Notes: generated by a model not told the origin, from the sequence alone. DNA of 64,000 bases from Cladocopium goreaui (GCA_947184155.2 CAMXCT020001684.1:1-64000), one strand, 5' to 3'; counted from the first letter of the stretch, positions 22,406 to 33,173 are shown. Numbers and translations: made by a program.

Positions 22406-22834
22406 CTATGGCTGACGATCCATTTCTTCGCACCAGTCTGGCTCAGCGCTGCATCTGCTTTCGGATCTTTCGGTCTCCACAAGCGGAAGCCTCTCAGCTG
22501 CAAGCCCTTGAGGCCCTTGAGCCTGTGGAGTCTGGGCATCCCGGGCATCCCGGGCATCCAAACCCTGGCGACCCTGGCGACCCTGGCGACCCTGGCGACC
22601 CTGGCGACCCTGGCGGAGTGGCAAGGCCGCTAGGCCCATCGCATGGACTGCACGGAGGGCATCTGGAAATCGGCGCAAGAGAACGGCATTTGGAGGCTCC
22701 AAAGCCAAGGCTTGGATTGAGAGCGACAGTGCATCCATGTCGATTTGCAGTGAATCCAGCTTTGCTGAGCTCAAATTGCGCCAAATGGATCTCTTTTGAG
22801 CATGAAAAGCTGTGCCAGGTACCAGAAAAGGCAA
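22406..22834 (-). CDS. Candidate exon with an in-frame 9-bp coding minisatellite
   Basis: The minus frame stays open for 142 codons. It begins with a soluble-looking stretch ('LDSLQIDMDALSLSIQALAL' and onward), then a Gly-Arg-Gln triplet repeat encoded by a 9-bp minisatellite, then an Ala/Gln-rich tail ending at TAG. A repeat unit divisible by three and the change from AT-rich to GC-rich composition both fit coding sequence. A second minus frame is also open over the distal part, so the frame after the repeat is uncertain. An acceptor-like 'ctcagcaaag' lies just upstream. No family is recognised. Confidence 0.35.
   Translation of the reverse strand: MPFLVPGTAFHAQKRSIWRNLSSAKLDSLQIDMDALSLSIQALALEPPNAVLLRRFPDALRAVHAMGLAALPLRQGRQGRQGRQGRQGRQGLDARDARDAQTPQAQGPQGLAAERLPLVETERSESRCSAEPDWCEEMDRQP
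22562..22615. repeat. 9-bp minisatellite, six copies
   Basis: Six perfect tandem copies of 'accctggcg'. The unit length keeps any reading frame, so it would add or remove three residues per copy if the surrounding exon is real. Confidence 0.95.
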
Positions 22835-22979
22835 CTATTCTGCAGAACACATGGAAGCCCCAAAACATAGGTTTTTGGAATATGATTCTCCTCTCTTGGA
22901 TGCATGGGCATGACAAATTGGGAAGCTACCAGGACTGCTGTTTTTGCTTAAGGTTGCTTGGTGTTGAAGCTCTCTGAAG

Positions 22980-24349
22980 AGTGAGCAGCACGGCTTGATG
23001 AAGTCGCTCAGTCAGGTCATACCAAAACACCTAAAGAAGAAAAAGAAGAAGAAGAAGACACTTGGAATATCAACAAGCAAGTCAATCTTGTAGGTGTAAG
23101 AAGACGTGTCAGGGAACTTCAAAAGGTGTATAATGCTAGCATCTACAATCTGAGATCGGCATCGATCTGCCACAATCTACCCAAATAGTAGGGGGACCAG
23201 CACTGCCACTAGCTAGCACGGCTCCCAACACCCATACGACCCATACGACCCATACGACCCATACGACCCATACGACCCGAGCCCACTGCCTGGACTCCCA
23301 AGACGTGCTTTGGGTTCGGGTGCGTAGCATCAGCCAACAGCTGGACATCATCGTAAGAAACGGCGCAGGCCTTCAAACTGCGGGGATGGCCATCATTGAA
23401 TCATGCCCTGATTTTGCGGCTCCTGGTGCCACTCTAAGATCTATAAGTCAATAGAATCAATAGAAAACAACCAAGTATCAGCCATGAATCTGCAGTATGA
23501 TGGATCTCCATCCATCTCTTGGGTTTGACATTCTCCATAAATCGACAGACAGAAATCCAATGCTTCATCATGTTCATCCAATTTATGAAATTATAATTAT
23601 ATGGAAGTCTCCTAAATGGAGGGTTCCCCCCAAATCATTCATTTAGATAGGTAGGATTTTCCATTATAAACCATCCATTTTGTGGTATATTTATGGAAAC
23701 CTCCATATAGCAAGTTTGCGGGTATACATCCCCTCATCCCCCTGCCTCAGGCACATCGTCCAAGAGCTGCAATTGAAAGTCCATCTCTTCAGCCACGGCT
23801 TTCATGGGCCCGACGATTTCAGGCCCTTTGAGCCACAAGAAATTTCTACCGACGGCAAATCCTGATGGCCCAACAGGAGCCTAGAACCTCTGTGACATGT
23901 GTTGACTTTATATTGGTATTGGGATGGATGGGGATGCATGTGGGAACCCACGCTGCTGCGTTGCATTGCGACGACATCCCTGTCTTCACACTCTCTGAAA
24001 ATTCAGCCGTGTTGTGCGCTGCTTAGACTAGCACTCACATGAACCAAATGTATCAATGTCATACTGCTGGTTTCATCCCGGCTTGTCATCTCTATGGGGG
24101 TTTTCTGGTCTGTGATCACTGTGATCTTAAAAATTCTGAAAATGACAAGCTTTTTCTGGGCTTCTCCAATCGCTCGACCCATATCCGACCTCATCGAAGG
24201 GATGGCCGCTGCCAGCCTCTCATTTGGACGAACTAATCACATCCATCAACCACCCGAACGATTGGCCCCCGAAGTGCGCATTGCTATGTGTCTATGGTAT
24301 ACATATGATATACATATAATATACACAACATTGTATTATATTAATACCC
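22980..24349. other. Unassigned stretch with a second 9-bp minisatellite
   Basis: Five copies of 'cccatacga' plus a partial copy lie at 23231-23279. They are followed on the plus strand by a short open stretch ('LDSQDVLWVRVRSISQQLD') ending at a GT donor-like 'gtaaga'. This could be a small exon, but the support is weak. The rest (23390-24349) shows no convincing gene. Confidence 0.4.
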
Positions 24350-24702
24350 ATGTTCATTCACCCCAAATGGTTTATCCGCACTTTCTTTTTAGCGTGGACC
24401 ACGGCCTCCCAGTTGAGTTCCGGCCCCAAAGATATGTTTCTATCTTGTGGCAACCCCCCCAACATCTTAAGGGGGTATACACCGCCCCTGGGGAGGGAGT
24501 GGCAGGGAACAAAAATTCCTCTGCCAAGGGGGGCCTGAACCTAAAACCATGACGGGGTTACATAAACACTGACATGACACGTCATGAGCGCGTTCACTCA
24601 CCCCAAATGTTTTATCCGCACTTTCTTTTTAGCGTTGACCACGGCCTCCCAGGTGAGTGCCGGCCCCAAAGATATGCTTCTATTTTGGGGCAACTCCCTG
24701 AT
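24350..24702. repeat. Terminal-like repeat: 242-bp unit plus partial second copy
   Basis: The sequence starting 'cattcaccccaaatg' near 24354 recurs as 'cactcaccccaaatg' near 24596, a 242-bp period, and both copies include 'tttatccgcactttcttttt'. The end of the first unit ('attcctctgccaagg' to 'acacgtcatgagcgc') reappears at 30197-30287. The shared sequence at both ends in the same orientation resembles split or long terminal repeats of the retroelement. Confidence 0.8.
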
Positions 24703-24816
24703 TCAGCCACTCACCATTTGGAGAGGACTTTCACGGGTCTCTGGCAAGCTTTACCAAATTTTCCGTCTTTCTTTTCTCTAGAGCGCTGCTCCTTCAAAGC
24801 TTGGATCTCCTTGTAG

Positions 24817-25128
24817 AGCGACAACAGAGGTAACGCCTTTGCAGTCCTGAAAGCCATGAGCACGAAGTTCCCCCTCACTTTGCTGCTAATGGAATTGACT
24901 GAGGGGCTTAGATTCAGAGACTTGAAGCTGTATCTGGAATGGATAAGGAGAGAAGATAACATTGAGGCTGATGCTCTCAGCAATGAGGATTGGGGTGACT
25001 TCAATGAGGAGTTGAGAGAGATAAGGAGACCTGAGAGGATAGGATGGAAAGTTTTGGATAAACTCAAGGTAAGAGGTGAAGAGGTGAAAGCTTTCGCCCT
25101 TGCTTCTACTGCCATCACCCCCCCATAG
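24817..25128 (+). pseudogene. RNase H C-terminal half, inverted piece of the DIRS-like element
   Basis: The plus frame opens right after a TAG and reads 'SDNRGNAFAVLKAMSTKFPL', with the catalytic-type Asp in SDN. It continues to 'LEWIRREDNIEADALSNEDW', the typical end of a DIRS-type RNase H (Trp..Arg..Asn..ADaLSN). Its N-terminal half is on the opposite strand immediately to the right, so the domain was cut by an inversion whose breakpoint is near 25130. Confidence 0.75.
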
Positions 25129-25129
25129 C

Positions 25130-25534
25130 TTGACAGCCACAATCGTAGCCAGTAGTTCCAAGGCGGCTATCATCCTTTTTGGGCTGCCTCCTCTCTTTTT
25201 GAGCCATGCGGGCAATCACCTCATCAACCTTGAAACTAAACCAAGGGCATTCTTTCATGTCTTATGAAAGTGCCAGGTAACCACCTATGCACGCATCCTC
25301 ATCTGACGCCCTAGCGTCCGTGTAAAAGGTGATCACCCTTTGTCCTCCTCCCCTTTGATCACCTCCATCCGGCCGCCCTCCCCAAGCCTGCCTGCAACCC
25401 AACCAAACATGGATAGTATTGCCCAGGGGATCAGGACTTCTCCTCTTTGGTCTCTGATTGCGGCTGCCCAAACAGATAGCGGCCTTCTCCATCCAAGCCA
25501 AGCCCCCCCAAAGTCTCGGGGTGGCACCAGCCAT
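25130..25534 (-). pseudogene. RNase H N-terminal half of the DIRS-like element
   Basis: On the minus strand, 'TFYTDARASDEDACIGGYLA' (near 25340-25270) supplies the first catalytic Asp. 'RMIAALELLATIVAVKLWG' (near 25190-25130), in another frame, supplies the Glu. Frameshifts separate the two. The domain ends abruptly at ~25130, where the sequence flips to the plus-strand C-terminal half. Confidence 0.7.
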
Positions 25535-25579
25535 ACAGACCTATTTTCTGGCCCAAAGAGTGCCTCCCAAAATCAATGG

Positions 25580-26275
25580 TCAGCTCGATCTACCCAGTGA
25601 CCATTCCTCCTCTCTGCTTCTTCCACTTGAACGGTGAGCCCAGTACCGCAAGCAACACAAAGAGCAAGACCTGCCCCTTTCTCCCTTCTTTCCCAATGCC
25701 CATCGTTTCCAATCATCGTTTCCAATCATCTGCATGCAACAACGCCTTGATGGGAACAGAAGGAGGCAGTGGCCTAGGGCCCCTGACAGCCTTGACCACC
25801 AGTACGGAGTGGACGTGATGCCGAAAGTGCCAACCCTGTTGGCATATATCACGTCCTTATCTTCTGCCACTTTGCATGCCAAATACCCATGCTCATCCCC
25901 TCTGTACTTGAAGCATCTGTGGGCCTTTCCAAATCCCCTATCAGGGAAAAGGCTATATCTTCTCTCTTCTTCCAGGCATGCGCAACTTGTCTAGGCAGCG
26001 AATCCTTGGTTCACTTTCACACCATGTGAACCGTCGTGCACGACCCGCTTTTTCCTAGCGGCCTCGTCCTCCACTAGGACCGGAAAAGCTGCCACAGCCC
26101 TTTCTTCTCCAAACTTCTCCTCAAATGCCCTCCGTGACATCTTGTCAATAAGCCCTTCCTTCACTTCCTCCTCGAGGTGTTGCCTGACATGATCCTCATG
26201 CTCTTTGGCCAACGGATAATGGGGCTTCTCCGTCATGTATACCTCATGTGGACCGAACTTCGGCGCGCATTCCAC
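25580..26275 (-). pseudogene. Reverse transcriptase of the DIRS-like element, frameshifted
   Basis: The minus frame 26275-25991 reads 'GLIDKMSRRAFEEKFGEE' and 'VLVEDEAARKKRVVHDGSHG', which resembles the RT N-part of such elements. After a break, 'ANRVGTFGITSTPYWWSRLS' appears near 25850. In a third frame a '(H)ADDW' near 25740 sits where motif C (YADD) is expected. At least two frameshifts make it non-functional. Confidence 0.65.
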
Positions 26276-26279
26276 CTGT

Positions 26280-27000
26280 CTCTAAAAAGCTACTGGAGTA
26301 CACGGGAGCGGGTGCTTCACCCCTAGTGGCCGGCCACTCTCGGCCAGAGTGAGAACTCATAGTCCTTGTCTCCCGCCATCTCCAACAGCCTTCCCATCAA
26401 CTTCAGCCTAAATGGCTGGCCTTCTGCTACCGAAAGGACTCCTCCTCCCTTATCCCCACAGAACTCTGCCATGGCCTGCAAGAGCCTCTCTTACAAACCC
26501 TTGTTCTGCACAAGCCTGCAGCCGTTTTCTCCTCTCGCCATGGCAAAAAAACATTCCCTCTCAAGTGCTGATTCGCCTCCTGCTTCCTCCACTACCAGCC
26601 TCCTGAGCTTGGCTCTGAGCCCTATCTTTTCTGCAGAGCTCGGAAACTCCGGTGACATCAGGCATCCCCCATCATGAAAAGGGACCTTGGCACCCTTCCA
26701 GACGCAACATCTTGGGGGGCCTTCTCCTCCCTTCCCTGGGTCAAAAGGGTCTGTATCCTGCTGCCACTCCCTGCAGCTCTCTTCTTTTCTGGATTTTCTG
26801 AACCTTCGTCCTCCTCAAAGGTCCTTTTCTTACTCTTTGTCTCCTGGCTGCCCCCTTTCTCACTGTTCTGCCCGAACGAGGCCAGGATCTGGATAGCGAC
26901 CCACTCACAGAGCGCTGGTGGCCATGCTGCTGCTGTTGTGCTGCTGTTGTCAGGGGTTGGCGGTTGGCCTGCCTTCTTGGGAAGGGGCCCCAGGTACCAC
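26280..27000 (-). pseudogene. Linker region of the DIRS-like element
   Basis: Between the methyltransferase and RT fragments the minus strand has only short, Arg/Lys/Gln-rich frames (for example 27025-26741, with a poly-Gln-His stretch). No domain is recognised. It most likely encoded a disordered linker of the polyprotein and is now out of frame. Confidence 0.35.
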
Positions 27001-27021
27001 TCCTGGGCTTAACCCTGGGCA

Positions 27022-27635
27022 TCAAATTGTGGGAGGCCTTTCATACATCTCCGGGTGAAAGGGTCCCTGCGTTCTCATCAGGAACATGGTTGGCTTGACG
27101 CTGGGGGATCCGAAATCAAGTTGGGCAAAGGCTACGCTCTGCACCCCGGGCAACCTCAAAATCCCCTCAGGGCGATGTCCGGGTATCCTGTCCTTCTTTG
27201 TCTTACCCAATCTTCCGCTTGTTCCATAAAGGCTACCTTTCCGCGTCTCCTCCGGAATTGTCTCTTCATGGCCTCAAAAGAAAAATCTGCCAGGATGTTT
27301 CCCAGCATGGCCTTTCGACTCCTCTTTTTGAAGTTCCATGTGAAACCTCTCAAGCACTCTGAAGGTCTCAGAGGGAACGGTCCCTCTTCATTTGCCCAAG
27401 GCACTCTACTGAAAGTAGAACATGGCGGGGTAATGATCAAGGCGTCCATCAGCCCTGCATCTATAAGCTGCAACCATTTGCGCTGTACTTCTGGTTGCGA
27501 GCAATCCGCTTTCCGACTATGCCGGGGGTCAACCTCGATCACTTCCAGCACATAGCGAAACTTCTTTGCAAGCTGCCTGATAAACCAAACCAGCGAATTC
27601 TTTCTCTTCTTTCCCGAGAAGAGGTACAGCACCAT
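27022..27635 (-). pseudogene. SAM-dependent methyltransferase-like domain of the DIRS-like element
   Basis: The minus frame 27635-27156 contains 'VLYLFSGKKRKNSLV' (motif I-like), 'ALIITPPCSTFSRVPWAN' (PPC motif IV of cytosine-5 methyltransferases) and 'GKVAFMEQAEDW' (motif VI-like Glu). The end, 'LPGVQSVAFAQLDFGSPSVK', is in another frame (27210-27022), so one frameshift lies near 27160-27210. DIRS elements usually carry a Dam-like methyltransferase; the PPC signature here points instead to a C5-type enzyme, although motif order alone cannot prove activity. Confidence 0.6.
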
Positions 27636-27639
27636 GAAC

Positions 27640-28608
27640 TTCTTTCAGGTTGCTTCCCTTTCCCCGGCCTTTGTCTTTGCCACCCTTTGCCTCAAATCTC
27701 TGTTCCTTTGCTTCTCCATACTCTCCCTGGCCTGGTGGTTGGACTCCACTGGGCCTCTTGGCAAATAAGGCCAGCGGGGTGGTGAAGTGCCTGTCCTTGG
27801 CTGTCGGGTCTCTCCACGCCAGGCGAAGCGCTGTAGGGAACGCGGTTCCGTCTTGATTCATCCTCTTGGCTGCCTCCTTCCGTATGGCCCGCTCATTTGA
27901 GAGCACCAACCTGCATGCTATCCGCGTCCTTGGCATACAACCCAAAGACATGCTCACCAAGCAGGTAGTCTTTGAAGTCCTCAAAAACTTTCACATATTC
28001 GCCCTGCAGCTCAGGGCGGTTGGTATGGCGGGGCGCCACCATCTGGTATGCATTGCGCATGCCTGTGAGGCGCTGCCTGAGGGACTCTGGGTTCTCTGCT
28101 CCTTCGCCTTTGTTGAACCTCTCCTCACCATCAGGTTTCCTTTCGAGTCCCACCGGGGGAGCAGGCTATCTGGATCCACCTCGTCTCTGCTCACCACTTC
28201 CGACAGCTCCTCCGCTCTGTAGTCTCCTGACTCCACTTCCTGGAGCTTCTTTTTCACGTACTCCTTCGCTGGCATCAGCTTCTCATCAAGCGTCCCCACA
28301 ATCTTCTCCAGGCCAGCCTTATTGCCAACCACTCAGGAAGTCCCTACCGGCTTCCTCCACTCCTTGGTGTCCAGCTCCGATTCCATCTCAGCAGCCCTTG
28401 GATCCTTGTCTATGCCGAGGTGGTCCTTCAACACCTCCACCAAGTCAACAGTTGGCAGGATTGAGCCAGAGCGTCCCGGAAAATCAGCGCATGTGTGTTG
28501 GAGTGCACGGGAATCCCATGGAGCCCATGGGAAGGTTAGGTTTCTCCTCAAGGGGGGATAGGGTTCTGTAGAGAGATCATGGTAGGCCAAGGGCCAAACG
28601 GCGGCCAA
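27640..28608 (-). pseudogene. Gag-like region of the DIRS-like element
   Basis: Minus-strand pieces in three frames join into one plausible chain: 'VEVLKDHLGIDKDPRAAEME' (28608-28333 frame), 'LPRWDSKGNLMVRRGSTKAK' (28332-27991 frame), 'ESLRQRLTGMRNAYQMVAPR' through 'DYLLGEHVFGLYAKDAD' (28153-27893 frame), then 'SNERAIRKEAAKRMNQDG' (27984-27529 frame). It ends in a Lys/Gly-rich tract before the methyltransferase. It is acidic/basic and helical with no zinc knuckle. Naming it gag is by position only. Confidence 0.45.
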
Positions 28609-28863
28609 ACGCAGTTCGGGCTCAAAGGGTGCACAAGACTGATGAGTAGAAGGAAGCTGCCCTTAAGAAGGGCAACGCGGATTTGCCTATTTGAGAGGAA
28701 CGAGGTGCCGGGAGATGTGATAGCGAAGTGGTTCCACGCTGGGGTCACAACGCTGGAAAAATTTGCTAACACAGCAAAGGATGTGAACTCAGGCCAGCAC
28801 AGCCGGCATCTCGTTGTACTCACCCACATCCGGCTCAACCTCGTACGGGGTGCACGGAGGTGA
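28579..28863 (+). pseudogene. Inverted gag N-terminal fragment
   Basis: The plus frame contains 'VIAKWFHAGVTTLEKFANTA' followed by Lys-Asp-Val. It appears to be the piece that should directly precede 'VEVLKDHLG' of the minus-strand gag, so the gag was also split by an inversion at about 28560. The frame then becomes unrelated. Confidence 0.4.
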
Positions 28864-28871
28864 CGTAGGAG

Positions 28872-29274
28872 TTGAGAGACCGAAAAGGGGAGCTCCTAAT
28901 TCCCCATGGGTGGGAACGGTTCTGGACAGAACATAGTGGGCGTGTGTGGGCGTGCCACGCTACCGAGTGGGCTGGCAGCTTTGGGTGTTCCAAAGTCAGA
29001 TCGCAAATTGTTGGGGAGGTGGATTCAGAAGGGTCTGACCAGCACGTTAGGACGTACAACGCAGTGGTCATCCGGATGCAGGCAAAATTTGCCGACCCAG
29101 TCAAAGGCAGGAAAGGGCTACTTAGCCTTTGACGAGGGCTCCATCCTGGAAGGCCTCAAGGTCTGGCTATGCGAGAAATGGGCTGTGGAGCAGAGAGAAG
29201 CTAATGCCGCGGTGGATGAATGGAAGACAAAGCTGAGGCCAGCGACGAGCTTCAGGGGCATGGTGGGCAAGTAA
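28872..29274 (+). pseudogene. Tyrosine recombinase C-terminal catalytic part, frameshifted
   Basis: Two overlapping plus frames complement each other: 'GWERFWTEHSGR' (frame of 28872) then 'TLPSGLAALGVPKSDRKLLG' and 'RW' (frame of 28906), then 'SEGSDQHVRTYNAVVIRMQA' (first frame again) and 'LEGLKVWLCEKWAVEQ' (second). H-x-x-R, G-R-W and the Tyr of RTYNAVV match the catalytic set of tyrosine recombinases. At least three frameshifts are needed, so it is inactive. Its N-terminal part is on the minus strand at 29598-30104. Confidence 0.65.
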
Positions 29275-29597
29275 TTAAACCACCAGCAGGAGGAGATCTA
29301 TGACAAGCGGGTATGGCCGGCTGGGTCTTCAAGCTCATCAAGCGACAGCGCCACCACAAGCCGTGGAACTGTCAGCGCAAAGAGAAAGAAGGTTGAGAAG
29401 TTGGACTCAGAGAGAGAGATGAAGGCTTCATCGTAGTCTTCAACCGGATTGACCGGGGGAGATCGCATAGAGCTGGCAAGCATGGGTGCTGGATGGCCAG
29501 GAGGAGGAAGTTCAAAAGGGCCTCCACGACATTGCCTCTTGGTAGGTCATCACATAGTTTCCCGTGGCCGATCCCTGGCTGGTGCCCGCCGGGACCA

Positions 29598-30104
29598 CTA
29601 AGCAGAGACTTTCTTGTCGTATGACCTGATCATATCCATCCTCACATGCGCTGCGTCGTCGAACCTCAGCGATGCCCAGATCTTCAGAAGCTTCACGAAG
29701 GCCCCTGCTCTGAGCCGATGCCCCTTCGTGTCATCCATCACTCGCCTCTCGCAAACTTCTCGAACTAACACCTTTGCCCACTGACAGCGGGACTGATGCC
29801 CCCATGCCATCTTCTTCCCAGGCAAGAAGGTAGTCCACCAACTGCGCTCCCCTTGACACGGGGGCCTCCCATAGGTGGCCACGACCCATTTCCGGAAGCC
29901 TTGCCAGTACGCTGGGTAGCGCTTCACCGTGGGCGCTCTGAACTTCCCCAGCAACGCCTTCCTAGTCCTGTCCGGGCTGGCTGTTGCCGTAATCTGTGCT
30001 ACGGTAGGAGCTCCCATGAACTCCAGCTCCTCTTCCGCCTCTCCCATGTCCCTGGTGGGGATCAACATATGCGGGAGCTTCTTCAACTGCCCTCTCCTTG
30101 GCAC
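29598..30104 (-). pseudogene. Tyrosine recombinase N-terminal part
   Basis: The 168-codon minus frame includes 'GKFRAPTVKRYPAYWQGFRK', typical of the SAM-like core-binding domain of DIRS/Crypton-type recombinases, and ends with 'LLKIWASLRFDDAAHVRMD', where the first catalytic Arg (in SLR) is expected. It stops shortly after at 29598. The rest of the enzyme lies inverted at 28872-29274. Confidence 0.6.
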
Positions 30105-30196
30105 CTGTACACGCCTATGCTGCGCCGCAACCCCAGGATAGCCCCAGGATCTTCCGGGCTACTTAGGGCTGCACCATCTTGCAGTGCCCCTTCCAT

Positions 30197-30287
30197 ACAA
30201 CAAAAATTCCTCTGCCAAGAGGGGCCTGAACCTAAAACCATAACGGGGTTACGCAAACACTGACATGACACGTCATGAGCGCAATAA
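30197..30287. repeat. Right copy of the retroelement end repeat
   Basis: 'acaaaaattcctctgccaag' through 'gacacgtcatgagcgc' matches 24508-24596 with few differences and in the same orientation, marking the right edge of the DIRS-like region. Confidence 0.85.
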
Positions 30288-30290
30288 CAG

Positions 30291-32260
30291 CACTATGAAA
30301 TAATTAATTGCGAGTGGTAAATCATTGTGAATCTGGGGCTGTGTTTTCTTGGGAGAAGGGATGACCTCCCGACATTCATCTTGCACCGCAACTTTTCCTC
30401 GCTGCAGGCCTAACACTGTTGAACCTGTGTCAAAAATATCCCCCGCGCGAGCGCAATACAACGCCGGCACCTTTTCCATGGTGTTCCCTTCGACCACAAA
30501 TCGCCAAAACAGATCAAAACAGTTCGTCTCAAGGCTGTAGCTTGCGCTAGTAGGTCTGCAAGAAAGCTTTTTCCCGTGTTACTGCTTCAAGGGGATACAT
30601 CATGATACATCTTCTAGCAACGACTCGCTCTGCCTTTCTTCTTCTTAGTACCTTTTGCCGCCAACAAATGAGTCTGGCGTGGGGGTCAGAACGACTACTG
30701 TACCAAAATAAGCGACATAAGAAGCAGTGCTCAACTGTTTTTGGGTTACAAATGATCCCACATCCACCCAGCTTTTTGGTATGTACCATTTAAAAACAAC
30801 GCACAGGTTATCTTTTAAAACAATCCAGTCACGTTTGACATGATTTGACAACAAATGCAGGTCTTCAACACCAAAACCTATCACCTTTGTGATCGCAGAG
30901 TGCTTCCTGGGATTCATGTGCACAACTCTTGGAGTAGAGTTTGACATGTCATGATGGACACCTGGAATCAAGTGAACTCTCGGCATATGAAGGGCTCGTG
31001 TGATGTCAGACACCGTCAAACCAAACATGGGAACAAAATCTGACCATATAGATCTTCATAGATCTTCATAGATCTTCATAGCTTCATGACTGCCAAGCAA
31101 ACACAGGAATTTCACACGGAGAAGTTATTGCTGGGTTGGCAGAGCCTGTCGACTAGCTGACAGGCCCTCTTGATTCCAGGTGTTTTGTGCTCGTCCGGCA
31201 CTTCCAGCATCTTCTCAGGCATCGTCCACTGGAATTATCCCCGATCTAAATATGGATCTTTATGGAATCGCCTTGCCACGGGAAGCATATGGACACATCA
31301 TCCTAGAATAAGATGCTAAATATAAATGTATATATATATATATTTAAAAAAAAAAGATCTGAAATGGAAATGCCTGGAGAGTGGAAAGACTTGCTACCGC
31401 CGGAGTCACCTACACTACTGTCGTCGAGTTCAGCTGCTGCGGTCCCAAACCTGAATACGCGCCAACAAGGGTTGATACAGCGACTATAGTGAATTTTACT
31501 TCCTTCTGCTTTGTCGATTCCGCTCCTGACTCTGGACCTTACCATCTTGGGGCGCTTGCTGCACCCGCTTGGTCTGTTCTCACTTCAAAATATCGACCAG
31601 GTATGCCAGTATGCCAGGTCTGATTTTGCAGTTGGACGGGATAGTGATGAGGATGAACAAATGAAAATTTGTGCATGCATCATTCGAAGCACCACAGCAC
31701 CGAAATTGCCCCTGAACTCACATCTGCCAAAAGCGGCGGTGGCAAAAGTGGTGGCACATGGTGTCACTGAGAATGCCAAGTGACCCCATCCCAGTTTTCG
31801 GGCGGCGGCATTTCCAAATATGACGCACCTTAGGCAATGCGAAACCAAAGTCCGATCTTGACAGGTTCGAAAGAGGAGTCAGTCTGTTGCAACAGCTGAG
31901 AGCGTTTTGTTCAGTCAAGAGGCAGCGGTTCAGCATCAGAGCTGAAGCTGTGTCCTGGTTCAGCAAGCATCAACCATCAGAATAGCTGTAATTAAGGCTG
32001 CCCTGATCCTAGAACCTATGAACCTGGAAAAACCATGAAAAACCTGGATTTGGATCAAGCTACAGTGCCACAAAATCAAGTGAATCCTATGCAGATCTGT
32101 TATGGATTGCAGTCCTGTGTGCCGGTGAGTTTGTGCATGGCTTTGCCAGCAGTGGTGAAACAATCCTTCGCCTCAGGGAACGCATAACAGCTCAGCGGAC
32201 CACAAACTAGAATTACCAGCCCGGAATCCCTCTAGGATGCGGAATTCAGGAAATATGTTT
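30291..32260. other. Unassigned stretch
   Basis: One minus frame of 127 codons (31028-30645) and several plus frames near 31381-31783 have no recognised family. A 10-bp run 'gatcttcata' x3 lies at 31051-31080 and an AT run at 31325-31350. I cannot support a gene. Confidence 0.4.
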
Positions 32261-32263
32261 TTT

Positions 32264-32710
32264 ACGATTTTAATATGGTTTTGAATACGATTTGACGATA
32301 TGAATTTGATATGCTTTGAATTTGGGGTTGTGATTTCGATATGGTTTTGATACGATTTTGATACGATTTCGATACGATTTTGATACGATGTTGATATGAT
32401 TTTGATATGGTTCCAGTGAGTTAGCTTCAAAAAAAGAAACAGAAACAGCCCAGGGACTGGTTTTTGGTCGATTTGTCGAAGGTTTTTGTGGTTTTGATAT
32501 GTTTTGATATGATTTTGATACGATTTTGATACGCTTTTGATACGATTTTGATACGATTTTGATATGGTGTTGATACGATTTTGGAATATTTTGGATATGG
32601 TTCGGATGGGTTGGCTTCAAATCACAAGTTTGACCCACATCAAGAATCATAACTGAAAACATATCAAAATCATAACTGAAACCATATCAAAAACATAACA
32701 GCAAAACCAA
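32264..32710. repeat. 10-11-bp minisatellite 'gattttgatac', with a reverse-oriented tail
   Basis: Two blocks (32264-32412 and 32491-32605) of 'gattttgatacgattttgat' type repeats are separated by ~80 bp; both end in 'atatggttc..g.g.gtt.gcttcaaa', so the block itself appears duplicated. From 32640 the complement-like unit 'catatcaaaatcataactga' continues. Frames across it are periodic and not genes. Confidence 0.9.
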
Positions 32711-33098
32711 GACATAAACAAATCATAACAACAAATCATATCTGAAAGTCTGAAACGTATCAAAATTATTTTAAAAACAAAAACAAAAACCTTCATCCTA
32801 GAGACTTCGGATGTGTTAAAACTAGAACAACACACTTGTCACACTATCGTTGCTGGTGGAGTCAGAATATGAACTGTCCAACGCGAAAATTGCAACTGAA
32901 AATATGTCCTGTTGATATTCACAATTACTCCCCAGTCAGTAAAAAATCATAAAAAATCATTGAGAATCCTTTTTTCAGAAAGGGATTTTCCATGATTTTC
33001 CATGGCTTTGATAATGTTTAAATTTATTTATATATATATAATTATATATAATACTTCCCAATTACTTGATGGCCTCTCGGCCAAGGCGGCCAAGGCAC

Positions 33099-33173
33099 TT
33101 CTGAAAATCGTCTGTGCCTGTAATGTTGCATGCCCTCCGCATACATATCTGTCGCCTTTTCTTCCAGAGAAGC
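33099..33173 (-). CDS. Probable exon (25 codons), possibly the 3' part of the cyclase gene
   Basis: The exon is bounded by acceptor 'tttcag' and donor 'GAA|gtgcct' and is phase 0 at both ends. It encodes 'LEEKATDMYAEGMQHYRHRR' followed by FSE. The pattern Y-x-x-G/A-x-x-x-Y-x-x-x-x-F is common in the tail after class III cyclase domains, and the exon lies downstream of the cyclase exons on the same strand. Membership in that gene is inferred, not shown. Confidence 0.5.

Larger units (their letters stand above)
24350..30290. mobile_element. Decayed, rearranged DIRS-like (tyrosine recombinase) retroelement
   Basis: Fragments of gag, a SAM-methyltransferase, reverse transcriptase, RNase H and tyrosine recombinase lie together between copies of a shared direct repeat (24508-24596 and 30197-30287). 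On the minus strand, from high to low coordinates, the order is recombinase N-part, gag, methyltransferase, RT, RNase H N-part. The RNase H C-part (24817-25128), a gag N-part (28579-28863) and the recombinase C-part (28872-29274) are on the plus strand. Every domain has frameshifts. DIRS elements are the known retrotransposons combining RT/RNase H, a methyltransferase and a tyrosine recombinase. The assignment rests on these motifs; the shuffled order implies several inversions or nested insertions. Confidence 0.75.

Noticed and set aside
24350..30290. Interpretation as an LTR (gypsy/copia) retrotransposon or a virus
   Set aside because: No protease, integrase or GAG zinc knuckle; a tyrosine recombinase and methyltransferase are present instead, fitting a DIRS-like element.
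30645..31028. 127-codon minus ORF
   Set aside because: No family, no neighbouring exon support, AT-rich codon choice; could be chance.
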